Positions 33,857-46,539 of a stretch of 64,000 bases of DNA are shown here, one piece after another; position 1 is the stretch's first letter; each line of letters opens with the position of its first letter. Below the pieces are notes generated by a model. That model saw only the letters and a program-made list of their open reading frames with translations, was not told where the DNA came from and made no database searches. Both the position numbers and the translations under genes were made by a program. Source of the DNA: Apus apus (taxonomy: Eukaryota; Chordata; Aves; Apodiformes; Apodidae); NCBI RefSeq assembly GCF_020740795.1, contig NC_067282.1, positions 177,324,274 through 177,388,273 of the forward strand, written 5' to 3'.

Positions 33857-36800
33857 ATAAAAAGTTTTATTTTTACGATTATTATAACTGTGTGAGAACA
33901 TATTACCCTTATCACACATTTTTCATGGAGAAGTACTTGAAAGATCATGGCATGGTTTTTTCATTTACAGTCTGTCACACTAGACTTCTGACAGGAGGAA
34001 AAAAAGTCTTGATAATTGCTGAAATAAAGATCGAGGCATTTTGTTTAAAGCCTAAAAGTGGAGGTTTCCATCTTAGACATAATTTTGGGCAGTATTTGTG
34101 AACTTCTCTGTTTCAAACTTCACCTTGCTTCTATTTTTAGACATACTGGATCTTTCACTTTGGAGACTTAATAACCTTCATTTCACTGAAAATAAAACCT
34201 TAAGAATCATCTGACCTCACTACTAGGTGTTAGGCAATGCTATTAGAGATTCTTCCAGGCATTTACAGAAAGTAATTTCCCATTGTGGATATTCTTTGAA
34301 AAGGTTTGTATTTTATCTTCGTCACAAGTTAAAAGATTCCGCAGTTGAGAGCTCTGTGGCAAAAGACATTTCAACTTTCCTTAACACTTTGTTCCTCACA
34401 GTTTTATATATTTCCATGAATATTATTTCTATGTGCAATATCCACTGCTCTCCCCTCATCTTCCAAATCAGTCATTTCTTTGTAGTAGGTTTTGCAGCAG
34501 CTGGTGTCAGCTCTTCAGGCTAAGGAAAGACTTGAGCCTGAGCTTTAATATTTTTGTGGGTGAATATACTAGCCATTCAGCTACCATGTAGAAGATAGAC
34601 TCAGCACCTTTCTCTCAAGATATGTTTTAAAATGAAACCAGGATATGGTCCTAGGCGATGGATTCCAGTAAGCAGCCCTTTCTGGAGCTGGTGTAGCCAC
34701 ACAGAAGATTGCAAGTCTGGCTTCAATTTTGCTTCTGCCAGCTTAAGCACAATGATTAAGTATTCCACTTCTCAGCCTGCTCTATTTTGAGCCTGGCACT
34801 CCAAAGCAGGAAACTTACTGTGCACCTTTCAGGGAATCTGGGTGGCAGAGTTGACAGAAATCTATTTTAGGGTCCAAGCATCCTAAATGTTAGGGCTTCA
34901 TGTGTCAAATGCTTTTTCCTCCTTACAGAAAGGAAAACATTTCCATTTTCCAGATTTTTCAAACAGTTACTGTAGGCCAAGCATCCCACAGGCAGAAGCA
35001 GACAACACAGAAATAATTGCTCCTTTCCTAGCACAAGGGATAGCACAAGTTTACAGAAGTTAAGGCTAAAAATTTCAGACTTTACTCAGCTGTTTGCTAT
35101 TTATAGACTGAGTCTTTCCAGACGTTGCTGTTGAGGTGAGCATTAAATGTTTGTATAAATAATGAGAACATTCAGTTACATTAGAAAGGTTGTAGGATAA
35201 GTAAGGGATTTAAACTTTTATGCCTCAGGGCATAATGCTAACATTAACTGCCTGGGACTGGAAAGTAATTTTCTTTATGGCAGGTTATTCCAAGCTCTTC
35301 ATTATAGGAAGTATAACTTACTGACCCCTTTCAGGAGCAGGTTACTGGACAAATGGACTATTTATCTGCACCCTTAAGGTATCTCATGTCAGATTCAGAA
35401 TGACCCATTAATAATGAGGGAAGAATGCAGGAGAACAAAGGAAATGTATTTATTTAATTACAGGCTCATCAAAAGCAGGTTAAAAAGTTAAGTACTATAG
35501 CCTGATCTTAGATCCTGAGGCATCACAAACCTGCAAAAAATTCAGGATCATTTGTATGATTAATCCTTGTAATCAAATGGATAAAACTATAGGAAGTACT
35601 AAAAATATGCTGTTATATGTTTCATTTATTAATTGGAAAATGTGTAGGAAAAAAATATGGGAGTGATACATTCTAGTTCCCAAAGGATGTAAAATCCAAT
35701 TTTGACATTTAATAGAAGGATATGAGAAAAGGTTAGATGTTAAATAAAATGCTGAGACATTTGTGAGTGGGATGAGGAAGATAGTACATGATGTGGCAGG
35801 TTAATACAGTTCCAACAAGCTACCACAAATTAAACAATTTTTTAAATTAAAGTTTTTGTCCCTGTATGATCAGGATAACCTGATATTCAGATACAGATCC
35901 TGCATTTTTAAAGTGCTCTACAACTCCAGGTTTTTAGTCACTAAGTCATCCAAAGGTGGGCCACTCATCCAATCACACTCTTAGTAAATGCCAATCAAGA
36001 AGGTATTTGGATGGTGACACCATTTGAGTCTTGGCTATATTTTCTGTGTAATGTTCTCCTTAAAAGTCTCTTGAGGTACAGTTACATAAACCAGCTTCTG
36101 GCTCATCTTTTATTTCACAAAAGTAAAATCTAACAAATAAACCCACAGCATTCACTGGCATAACAGATAAGCCTGAAACTTCCACAATAGGCTACAATAT
36201 TATTTATTTTTAATTAAAAAACACTGGGAAAAAATAGATTAAATTGAGTTTGTAGTTGTGGCACCAGATTTAACAATCTGTGCATTTACTTCATACAAAG
36301 GAATTACTGAAGAGGAGTACAGGTGCAGGGATGAGGATTTCAGCTCTGTTATCTCTGGGGTTCCTGGTCTATCCCCTAAGCCATCGCTATGTGGTTTTCT
36401 TGCAGCCTTTGTCTTCTGGTTTTCTTCAAGAACTTTATTTCTGCACAAAAATACAGCTTAGAAAATGCTGCTACATATTATTTGCACAAATCCAGTCTCT
36501 TTGGGTGAAATTGGATATTTACAGAAAAGGGGCATTTTCTACAGCATTTGCCATTAATAAGGCCTCATTACATTTTTTATGAGCTTATACTGCCACAGGA
36601 AAATTTAGCTCTGAAGAGACTCATCTTTCCCTCTCACCACACAATGGTGATGGCTAAGCTGTCTACTTGGAATTTTGCTTTTCAGAGATCTTTTTTCATT
36701 TAGATTATAACACAAATGTTTCATTTGTGCATTAATTGTGCAAGACAATGAATGACAGTGAATGACAGACAGTCTTGCCTCTAAGAAGGTAGACTGTGAT

Positions 36801-39459
36801 CTAAGAAATCCAGGGGTTCTTCCAAAAATATCATCATTATCTTATATGACCAGAGAAGATGCTTAACAGACCATGATAAGAAGAATAGACCATGTTGGTA
36901 TGGGGAGGAAGAAAGTAACTATTGTCTTGATCATAAAAGTAATTATAGCAAAATAGTCTAAAGAGAGAAGATTATTTCATATTATAGCAAAATAGCAAAG
37001 GATCACTGAAGTGACACAAGGGCAAGAAGGTTCATCAGCTGCTAGACTCCTGAGTAACAAGCCTGCAAAATGATGCCTCTGAGAGCTATTTTACTTGTAC
37101 ATACAAGTGATGGAAGTATTCAGAGCTCTTCCTGATTTTAGTGTGGTAGTAAAATCTAAAGAAATGAATAAGATTTATGAAACCCAAAATTCTGCATAGC
37201 AAGAGACTATACCTGTCATTACTTGCCTTTACTATGTTACTTTGAGTTTGTATGTCTCAGATGTGATCTTTGATGTTTGGTAAGTATGTTATTTCATTAG
37301 TATTAATACTGGAGGACCCAGGCAGCAAAGTGTATACTAACGTGCAATAGAGTGTCTTGGCTTTATCTTCTCTTCCTTGTATGGTTCTGCACCAAATTAT
37401 CCATTTTGTTATGGCTTCAGACCTGAACACCTAGTGCTTTGTGCTTGCTGTGACAGATTGCTAGTCTTCATGTTGCATCATCTAGGTATGTTATGGTAGA
37501 AGAAAGAAGCAAAGTCCAACACATCTGCTACAGTGTTTCCTTGTAACAGGAAATTCTAAACACCTTAATTAAGGATCCTTATATGCATTATATGATCATT
37601 CATTCCTTGCACCAGCTTTCCACTTTCTAACTTGGCATTTTGGTTTTCTGCATGAGCAGGGATGCTTAGACATAGCTGAGGCACATAGCTTTGCTCTGTT
37701 GCTCTCTCAGATGCAGCTGCTCAGGTCTGCTAAGAGCACCAATTCCTGATCAGCTCGCGGCATCTCTCCTTGCTGTCCAAGTGCAGTCTGCAATCCACCC
37801 AAGACAATTCTGCATCTTGGTCCATAGAAAAGGTATTTTGTGACTCCTCACACATAAAATAAAAAAGTTTTTATATCTCATAATCCTTGCATTTTCTGAT
37901 GTCCTACTTCTCATCTGTACTCATTCTTATTTTGCTCCCATGTAACCAATGGCCTATTGCATTGCAGATGTGCGTAAGAACCAAAACACCAGGTCATTGG
38001 TTAAAGAGGAAGATGCTGACTTAGAAAGCTAGTCATGATGGCCTGAATCCATGAGAATTTTGCTGCTGGTTTCATTACTGTCAGAACAGGTTTATCACAA
38101 TGTTTTTCATATCTGAAGGTTGAAAATCAAATATATTATTATCTCAGTAAAACAGTAACACCTTTAAATATGTGGTCAAGGGTTATCATTGCTGCTTGGT
38201 CCTTTCTGCTTTGGCAAGATGGGTTTGCTCTTCATGCTCTGGGTGCTGAATGATCTGTTGTGTTATCTTACTCAAATGCTAATGATTTCATTGAGCTATT
38301 TCCATACACTAAATATGTGATGATGTAAAATGTCATGCATATTAATCTGATGCCAATATGTCACAAAATAGGTTCTTTTACAGCAATCAGGTTCCTTAGA
38401 TGCTTATTACAAGAAAGTGGTACATGAGGCTACTGTTAATACTGTTAGACTTGCATATAATGAATCTTATAAGTCAAAAGGAAGTAGATATTGATGTGTC
38501 TTCCTGCTTGGCATCGAAGGCACCACCAAGTTAACCAATCACAGAATACCTGAACAGAGAATGTATAAAATAGCTGACATGGATCTCAAGGTCTAGATAA
38601 TCCACCGTCCTCTCCAAAAGTACAAACAGGCCTGATAAAAAAAATTAAAACCTTGCAATGAAAAATAATATATTCCAACGTTTTATTCTTTTTAAATTGC
38701 AAATGTTTCTGTCTCTATGTTCAATGTGCAAGTCTTATTGTTGCATTGTAAGTCCATTAGTCACCTCCTGTACATGATGGACTTGGAGAACCAATGACTC
38801 TCTTCCACATCACAGCAACCTTTCATGTGTTGAAGATTGTGCATCAGGCTCTCCAGCCTAAATGACAAATCCAAGTTCTTCCAACATTTCTCATAGGTCA
38901 TATTTTTATGGTTTCTTCTCATTTTTGTTGTTTCTTTCTAAAGACCCCAGTTGTCCCTAATTTTTTTTTTTAACCTGATGCCTAAAATCATGCTGTAGAT
39001 GAGTAAAGTAGGAATACTGTTTCCTGTGTTTACAGTGTGTACTGCTGTTTCAGAAGTGTGATATTTTCCTTATTCACAACAGCATAATGTTGATTCATTC
39101 TCAACTACAACCCACTGTAATCTCAACATTTTCTTTTAACTTAGTCCAGCATGTGTATGGGTCATTATTCCACCAGATCCTCTGCTCATTATTATTGAAT
39201 TCAGATCACTGCAGTCTAATACCATTGTCCAAAATGATGGCAGTCTTTACAACCGTTGCAACATCTTCAGACTTAATAGGCATATTCTCGATTCCATTAT
39301 TCCACCATGTATATCCCACATATCCATATAAAATAATAAGTATTTATAAATATTTGTATGCAAATAAAGATGAATAAATATTCCTTGAGGCATCTCACAG
39401 TTGAATACTTGAGACAGTTAAACTTTCATAGCTTGTATATGGTTATGTGATAAAGAGCT
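33857..39459. other. Long AT-rich non-coding stretch
   Basis: About 5.6 kb with no supportable gene or transposon. A 15-mer (attatagcaaaatag) is repeated at 36942-36956 and 36981-36995. All open frames are about 100 codons or fewer and without motifs. Confidence 0.5.
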
Positions 39460-40690
39460 GGTCTCCACACAGACAAAGGAGCCCAGAGGAGCAATGGCAG
39501 CTGTGGGAAGCCAAATAATACTATGACTCAGCTCCTCGGTGGCTGTTACTGGAGTCAGAAGACTGTGAAAGTCTCATCCTCAGACTCACGAAGGAGCGCA
39601 GAAGCATGATGGTGGGGTGAACTCGATATTCCAGTCAGAGGCAGGACCCCCTGCACCAGCCACACAGGGGACAGCACTTCAGTACTGCCCAAAGACTTGT
39701 TGTGGGATGTTATCAGGACCAAAGCCAGGGAAACGAGGGTGGTTTGTGGAGGACCAAGTATGGAAAAACAGAGAGAGAAGGATATGAAAGGATCCAATTG
39801 CACATAAAGAGGTACTAGTCTGTCAATGCCTGAGCCTAATCAGTGCAGTCTGTCTCACCTTCTCATTAAACTCCATTTCTAGTGATTTTCCTGGGTGCGG
39901 CACTCTGGGATATGTGCATCTGTGGGGAAGGCCTGAGTGCCAGTGGCTGGGGTGGAGGCCCACGTCTGTGGTGCCAGTATGGGGTGCGATGAGGGGGCCT
40001 TGTCAGTGAATGACACTGGCCAGCACCAAGCTAGACCAGCCAGCAAGTGGGGTAGGTGGCCTGGAGGGTGGAGGGTGTCCCTAGAGGTGAGACCAGAGAT
40101 GGCTTTGGCTAACAGAGAAACCAGGGGGTCCCAGACAGCTGCCGAAACTGTGGTTTGATTGGAAGATCCATTTGTATGTGTATTCATGTGCATGGGAGAG
40201 TGAGGATCCAGGTCCAGCTACCAGATGGGCCTGGATGGGCTGGGTGTCTAAAGCCAGTTACTGAAGGGGCCAACGAGAGGGTGCCTGAGGGCCTGTTTGT
40301 TCAGGTGCCAGCAAGGGAGATTAGGATTCTTTATACAGAGCAAAATGGCTGTCTGATGCTGGAGGTATCCACACTGTAGATATATTTGTAAATATTTCCC
40401 ACGTAGATAGTTACATCCTGATTAGCCAGCAAGAGGAACAGCATGAGGTCACTGGTGCCATTAGCGTTTATGGGAGTACTGGGTGGGTTTGTCTGTGTTG
40501 ATGTGTGTGGCCCGTTATATGTTTATGAATGCAACATACTGTGTGTGTGTGTGCCCTGGAGGAATGCATGCCTGGCCTTCCTGCTGGATGGACCTGGGAA
40601 AGTGGACCTGCAGCAGCCTCTGTCGCGCAGCAAGATCTGGGATGCTCTAAGGGCTTGCATGCGGCGCTTATTTCTACCTCTGTAATTTTA
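39460..40690 (+). mobile_element. GC-richer block, possible solitary endogenous-retrovirus LTR
   Basis: This 1.2-kb block stands out as GC-rich and depleted of long A/T runs. A TATA-like ataaag (39804-39809) is followed about 55 bases later by ATTAAA (39865-39870) in the context attaaactccatttctag. That is the usual spacing of promoter and polyadenylation signals across an LTR R region. G-rich sequence and a short (GT)n run follow. A TG at 39502 (tgtgggaag) could be the 5' border. I could not identify a matching CA end, a target-site duplication, a primer-binding site or any gag/pol/env reading frame. It may equally be a GC-rich region of another kind. Confidence 0.35.
40541..40553. repeat. 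Short (GT)n run
   Basis: Six and a half perfect GT units inside the GC-richer block. Confidence 0.75.
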
Positions 40691-42164
40691 TGCTCATGTA
40701 TCTCCGGATCTTTCTTCTCAATTAGAACTTCAAAGAATCTTTTTGGAAATGTAGCTGATGCAGACACATTTGGCTATGTCTTTAGACAACATGAATAGAA
40801 AAACAATTAAGATCATAATTGAGGAACAAATGCCTTTGGTTTTGTTGATAACTCTCTGGCACTGATTTTGCAGAATTTGTACCAGTGAATCAGAACAGAC
40901 AACCAAATTTTCCAGCCTGTCACTATATGCAAGAACTTCTGCCCAGCTGATACCCAAGAGGAGGAGGAGGGAGGGATTGCACTAGTGGAAGAAAGGAAAT
41001 GAAGACCTGAACAACTAAGAGAAATAACGCTGATCTAATCTGGGTTTGCTCTGCTTCTTTTTCTGTTTTCTCTTTTACCTTTCATGGATGTGTGTTTGCA
41101 TTTTTGTCACCAAAATTACTTATGACTGCAGTGAATTTCTTGAACTCATTTCAGTTTTCTTAATTCATTTGGAAAAAAAAAACGGTTACAAACCACTGTT
41201 TTCAATCAGCATATGCCAATCAAAATAATTATGAATTTACTGTAATTAACACCCAAACAAACTGCATTAGTTTTAACTAAGATGAGTTCAGAAACCTATG
41301 AAACAGCTTTTTGGAACAAAGAATGTTCATGCCACATGACAGTAAAGTGTTCAGAGTCTACAGAGCTGGAGAACTTAAGAAGATTAGGCATGTTATAGAG
41401 GGTTTTCATGGTAATTGAACCTATCACCTAACTCATACACAGAAGTGTGTCTTCAAAGAGCTACAGACTTATTTTCATCTTCTCTGAAGTTCTGATACTT
41501 GCATGATTTTAGCTGAAATGTTTGAAGATCTTTCATGTGATTTGTTAAATTTTTTAAGTACTATCTTATCTGAAGTAAAATTTAATAAATATGAAAATAA
41601 GGTGGCTCATATTAAAGTATGCAGCTGAAAATGCACACTTTTGCAACCTCTTTTCACTTATAATGTGTGCAGAAATTTTATTGCATATTCACAGTGTTCT
41701 TATAATATCAATTATATATTTATAGTATTAATTGTATAATATTTATAATCAATTATATATTTTCAAAGAAATGTGGTAATCAATACTAACAATGATTTAC
41801 TATAATTGAGAAATAAATGACACATCACCTTCAGACACTGCAATATAGTTTTTCTATTTTGAATATCTACTTCAGCAAGATATACAAAGAATATTTTCAT
41901 CAAATACTCCTGAAAGATAAATTAAATATTAGTAACAAGTATTGAGTTTAATAATAAGCACAAGCTGCATTAAAAGAGAAAAAACTCATTCACTTTTCAA
42001 AAAAAATCTATGACACATATTAACAACTTTTCAGCTACAAAAGTACAGATTCTTCAGCACTGGAAATTGTAGGACAATCCAAAGCTATTATGTGTTAATT
42101 TTCTTTTCATATGCAATCAATGAGAATAATAGAAGATCTGTTCAGTTACTAAAGAAACAAGCTG
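40691..42164. other. AT-rich non-coding stretch
   Basis: No gene is supported. Very AT-rich low-complexity DNA occurs at about 41690-41765. Confidence 0.5.
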
Positions 42165-42558
42165 AATGTAAAAGATTAAAATATTTTATTGAAGGTGGTA
42201 ATAATTTCTTATCCAGAGAAGCACAGGTATAGACATAAAAAGTCAAGCAGTTTACTGCTCCCAGAAAAAAAAATAAAACACATTCAAACCTGCTACAACC
42301 AATTACTTCAAACCAAAATAACACAATATGTACTATTGTTTGGCATCTTAAAAAAACACCAAACAACAAAACAAACAAGAAAACTAGAAATACCTTTACA
42401 GTTAAAGTGGCATTTTTACATGAAGATGTCGCATGTATTTGCTGATATGGTACGCGACGTTATGGGACACTTGGCAAAGCTCTTACAGGTGGTGGTAAAC
42501 CACTGCAACTCTTCAACGTTAAACTTCCCTTCAGTATTTTTCTATCTGAATATCTCGA
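42165..42558 (-). other. Putative 3' UTR of the candidate gene
   Basis: Lies between the stop codon of the putative terminal exon and the polyadenylation signal. Its upstream part is relatively rich in CpG (gtacgcgacgtt on the plus strand). Its downstream part is T-rich. A cleavage site would be expected near 42165. Confidence 0.35.
42185..42190 (-). terminator. AATAAA polyadenylation signal
   Basis: Canonical hexamer on the minus strand (ttcaataaaatat). A T/G-rich stretch (gcttgtttcttt) lies about 20-30 bases downstream, as expected for a cleavage region. AATAAA is common by chance in AT-rich DNA. Its weight comes from lying behind the putative terminal exon. Confidence 0.4.
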
Positions 42559-42678
42559 TCACTCCTGCTCTCTCTGGAGTGGTTTGCGTTCTGGAGGTAG
42601 CACTGGATATAACTTCTGCCAGCGTTGTGGAGGCCAGAGGATATGAGTAGCTCGAGCATGGAGAAGTCCAAGAGAAAC
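42559..42678 (-). CDS. Putative terminal coding exon of an unidentified minus-strand gene
   Basis: A splice acceptor (ttatatttttgctacag) precedes 120 bases that end in TGA (42561-42559). In phase 0 it encodes 39 residues containing [15 protein letters not shown] and [18 protein letters not shown], a Trp/Pro/Arg-rich tail unlike random AT-rich translation. All three frames are open for over 120 bases, so the frame choice is inferred from the upstream candidate exons. The exon and its 3' flank carry about nine CpGs in roughly 260 bases, far more than the neighbouring sequence, which suggests constraint or recent arrival. A 3' UTR-like stretch and AATAAA follow. I do not recognise the protein. 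A lncRNA exon is possible. Confidence 0.42.
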   Translation of the reverse strand, partial: VSLGLLHARATHILWPPQRWQKLYPVLPPERKPLQREQE

Positions 42679-45600
42679 CTGTAGCAAAAATATAAACCAG
42701 AGAGATTATTAAATATTGCAAATAAAATAAAAATACAAAGCATGTGATGATTTTTTTTTTGAGTGATGAGAGAATATACAACAGGGAACTTCGCATGAAA
42801 AAGCAGTGTCTCATGCACATAATGAGAGGAAAAGAAAAACTGCTTCAGTGACAAATTACCTTTTTTTTGATAAAAAATTTAATGGAACTCAAAACAGCTT
42901 GCAGAAATGCACAGTCTGTAACAAACATGAACTACGGATGTTTTCTCAGGTTCTATAAAAACAGCTGGTCAAAACAGGTGAAGCATTCTATAATCCACCA
43001 AAATCTGTTGGTGATTATTCTGGGTACAGCAGAACAGGGTTCAAGCATCTATTTGAATAAGTTAAACAGAACCCATGTCTCAGATTTGAGCTATGTAAAC
43101 TAACCACAATGGGATAGCGGCTTTTCTAAAATACGCTGTGCTTTGTATTTATCACTGTCCTTTAAAATTCCATTTTTTCTCCAACCAAAAAATGGAAATT
43201 TCTGTGAATCACAAATAATTCCCCGAAGTAAAAATGTATTTCTGATAGAATTATTTGAAGCACACCTCCAGATCAAATATTTTTTAAGTTCTAAGATTAC
43301 TTATGCTTCATTCCTGTGTTTTTAAAATGTTTTATCACCTTATTATTTATTATTGCTTTATGTCAATAACTTTATTTATTTTGCTTCAATGAATCAATAT
43401 AAAAGTCAATACTGATAGTGCTTACAAATTAATTACTTATAGGTGAGATAGTTCAGAAAACTGAATTGCTTAGAAAACCTTAACAAAATTACAAAAAAGG
43501 TTCATTTCATATACAGAATGAAATGGCTTGACAGTCTGTACTTAAATTTGAAATGAAGTAATTCAGTATGGAGTGAATCTCACTTAACTTGAAAAGCCTA
43601 CAGGACAGGCTTAAAATTAAATTATTTGTTTACTCTTCTTCTGGACACAATAGTGAGCAGTTGTGGGAAACATCAGTTAACTTCCCACCAAGTATAAAGT
43701 ATCCAGTGCCAATAGCAAATTTGTAAACAGGACAAAACATGGTTAGAAATACAGGAATGTATATGTGAAGAGATGAAACAACTAAGACTATAAAGAATAA
43801 ACAGACAATAGGGTCAGAAGTCTATACAATTACAAATGGCATGCATAAAGAATGCATAAGCTTTACTTGCTTATTTTGTCATCATTTCTTATAACTAAGA
43901 GTAAAAATCAGATGACAACATCTTAAAGAATTCTTAAAGCCAAGAAAAAGGAAATGCTTCTTCACAGTGTGCATGATAACATCATACTTGCATACTTATA
44001 CATGATACTGAAGACACCAGAAAATAATAACAAACTGGTACAGAAAATAACAATAGAAGCAAAATCCATCACACATAATTGAATATAAACAAAGTAACAG
44101 TGTGGTCTCTAAAATCCACATTAGGAAACACTGAGGGGAAAAATAATGTACTTGTTTTGTTATGCTCTAATGGTCTGGTACCGGCTGTCGTCAGAGGCAG
44201 GAGTTAAATGGATTTCTGATTTGAACCCATACATTCCTCCTTAAATTTTTATGTAAACTCAGTTCTTCTGTTCCTTTTAATTTCTCATCCCCCCAAAAAA
44301 AAAAGGGTAAAAAAAATAATAATTCAGTAAGCAGGTAATACAGCATTTTATGCAAATGGACACCAAATAGGCCCCTAGGAATATCTTCTGCTAATTTTCT
44401 TGATTTAATTTCATAGGATTAATGTATATTCACCAGTGTCTCTCTACCACATAATCAAATCAGTGAATCTGAAGTGGTCTATATCTAATTCCACATTCTG
44501 TAGCTTGATGAAGCAGGTGCTGAATTACTTGAATATAATTTGGTTACTTAATAACCCACAATATCTGAAAGAATCTGAAGTAGACCACTGAAATTACAGC
44601 CTAGCATCATATCTCTCTTGCATGATCCCTTGCCAGGATCACTTTTTTCCCCAGCTCCATCTTAACTTTTTTGCTTCTTTTAAGCAAAGGACAGGCTGCT
44701 AAGTGGTAACTCCTTTTTGATAGAATTTAACTACATTTTTTTAAGTCTTGACATACTTCTGTGTAGTTTGTAAGATATTTATGAAATTCATAGTATCAAT
44801 TATCCCATAAAGTGGTTTCCAAATATAATATTACCACATGGATTTGTTCCCTCTGTGTACAGAGTGATGGCATCCACATTACAGCTGGTGCCAAAATATA
44901 AAACCACAGCAAACCCCACCACTGCATATATAATATGACAGCATTAGTACAGAGAAAAATGTTAGAATACTCTTCTCAAACAGAAATAACATCTCATTTT
45001 CAAAGTTCTCTTTTTCTCAGTGCATTGCTTGTTACTGATGCCAGTAGGAGGTCTGCACAGACTGAGAATATAATAAATTAATCAAAACTTGTTTGAAGCT
45101 GAGGCTGGGAATAATTTTGCCCAGAGGATTACTTCTACTGATCACTACCTGACTTGAAACTAATAAAGAAAAATCCTTCCTATAAACGTGATTTACAGGA
45201 CAACATGACTAGTGTTAAAAAGGAAAAACAGGTATTGTTTGGTTATGGAAGTCTTTACTAAACCACAAATGACACTGATGCTATAGGGCTTCTTTTACTA
45301 TAACTCAAAGGTGCACTTAAAAGCACCTTTGTGTTTGACTTCTGCAAACAACCTTACTAACTTTTGTCCATTGCCTATTATTATTCTGTAGCTACTACAG
45401 CAGCCATGAATTTCACTCAGGAAGAACAGAATTGTTCGCAGATAATAACCTCTCCTTGTTCATGGGTTTACCCTCACCAAGGTTAGATATGGATAAAGGG
45501 AGAACTTGAGAGGTGACATATTTTGCTGCAAGAGTGAAATACTGAAACAATATATTAAAAAAGAGATTAATCAGTTCCCTTAAAGACATTATTTACTCTC

Positions 45601-46458
45601 TATATGTAAGAAAATTAGCTCACTCCCTTGAAACACTGTCTTAACTATAAGAAAAATCAGTGCTTTACAGGCACAAATTATTTGAGGAATATACTATATT
45701 GTAATAATACTAGCATTTCAAAAAGTTGAATTTTATTTCTGCATTATTTATTACTCTTGATGGGGCAACAACAGACTCTATGTAGAATTGATTCCATATT
45801 ATTCTCCCTAACCTGAGGTATTAATTCTTTTATTTTTTAAAAAATTGAATATTTAATTGAAAAACTGAAAAGTCATTTTGTTAACACAGCAATTTTATCT
45901 GCAAAATAAATTTTGAATGAATAATACTGTTTTGACACTGTTACTGTGATAAAAGCATATTTCCTCAGAGTCTGCTTGTTAGTATGTTAGCTGTGTGGAG
46001 ACTGATTAGTTTTGGCACTGCATTAGGGAAAGATAAGCCTAAGATTGATAGTGCTATCTGCAGTGGTATTTGCAACTATCTTACTCATTCTGTCCTACCA
46101 GGTTGGGATAAATGCACCTTTATTAATTTGGAGACTTACATTACTATCACTTCTTACAGTTCCAAAATACATAATTTTAAAATACTCATTGGTTTATGGA
46201 CTGCACTCTCCATTTTTTGTCTGTTTTCTGTTTGACATCTTCACTATTTCTTACTATGATGCATTTTCTAAAAATCACAGTGGTAAGAGAAGCATTCAGA
46301 CTGTGCAAGAATTCTGTTTAAATGTAGCAGGCAGTGGCACACACCAAAATTTCTTCAGAAATCCAGTTTGGATTTCAAGAAAAGGAAAATTCCAGAAAAG
46401 GATGTGACCCCAACAAGGCTACTCTCCGTTTTCTCAGGATATGTAAAGTCCACCCTAC
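42679..46458. other. AT-rich stretch, putative intron
   Basis: Nothing recognisable apart from short A/T runs. If the candidate minus-strand gene is real this is its last intron. An open frame on the plus strand at 46045-46407 (120 codons, hydrophobic first half) has no recognisable motif. Confidence 0.4.
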
Positions 46459-46539
46459 CTGATAAAATTCGGTATTACTGCTCCTAGTTGTTATGTGCAT
46501 TCCGCAAAGATTTCCCTTTGCTAGAGACTTTTTCTCTAG
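46459..46539 (-). CDS. Candidate internal exon (81 bp, phase 0-0)
   Basis: The donor CAG before GTAGGG is good. The acceptor (gtgactgttcaag) is weak, although a T-rich tract lies about 30 bases further upstream. The open frame reads LEKKSLAKGNLCGMHITTRS and then SNTEFYQ and joins in phase 0 to the terminal exon. Six CpGs lie within about 180 bases here, again above the local background. The start could instead be a nearby AG (tctctag). Function unknown. Confidence 0.3.

Noticed and set aside
36942..36995. 15-mer attatagcaaaatag repeated 39 bases apart
   Set aside because: Short AT-rich repeat with no flanking symmetry; likely coincidence or a small duplication.
39879..40379. Several GC-rich open frames on both strands
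   Set aside because: Overlapping frames on both strands reflect GC-rich composition with few stop codons, not coding.
42189..42650. 153-codon plus-strand frame
   Set aside because: Runs antisense through the putative terminal exon and 3' UTR; starts in A-rich low-complexity sequence and shows no domain.
46045..46407. 120-codon plus-strand frame with hydrophobic first half
   Set aside because: Hydrophobicity follows from T-rich codons; no recognisable family, and it lies opposite to the putative intron of the candidate gene.
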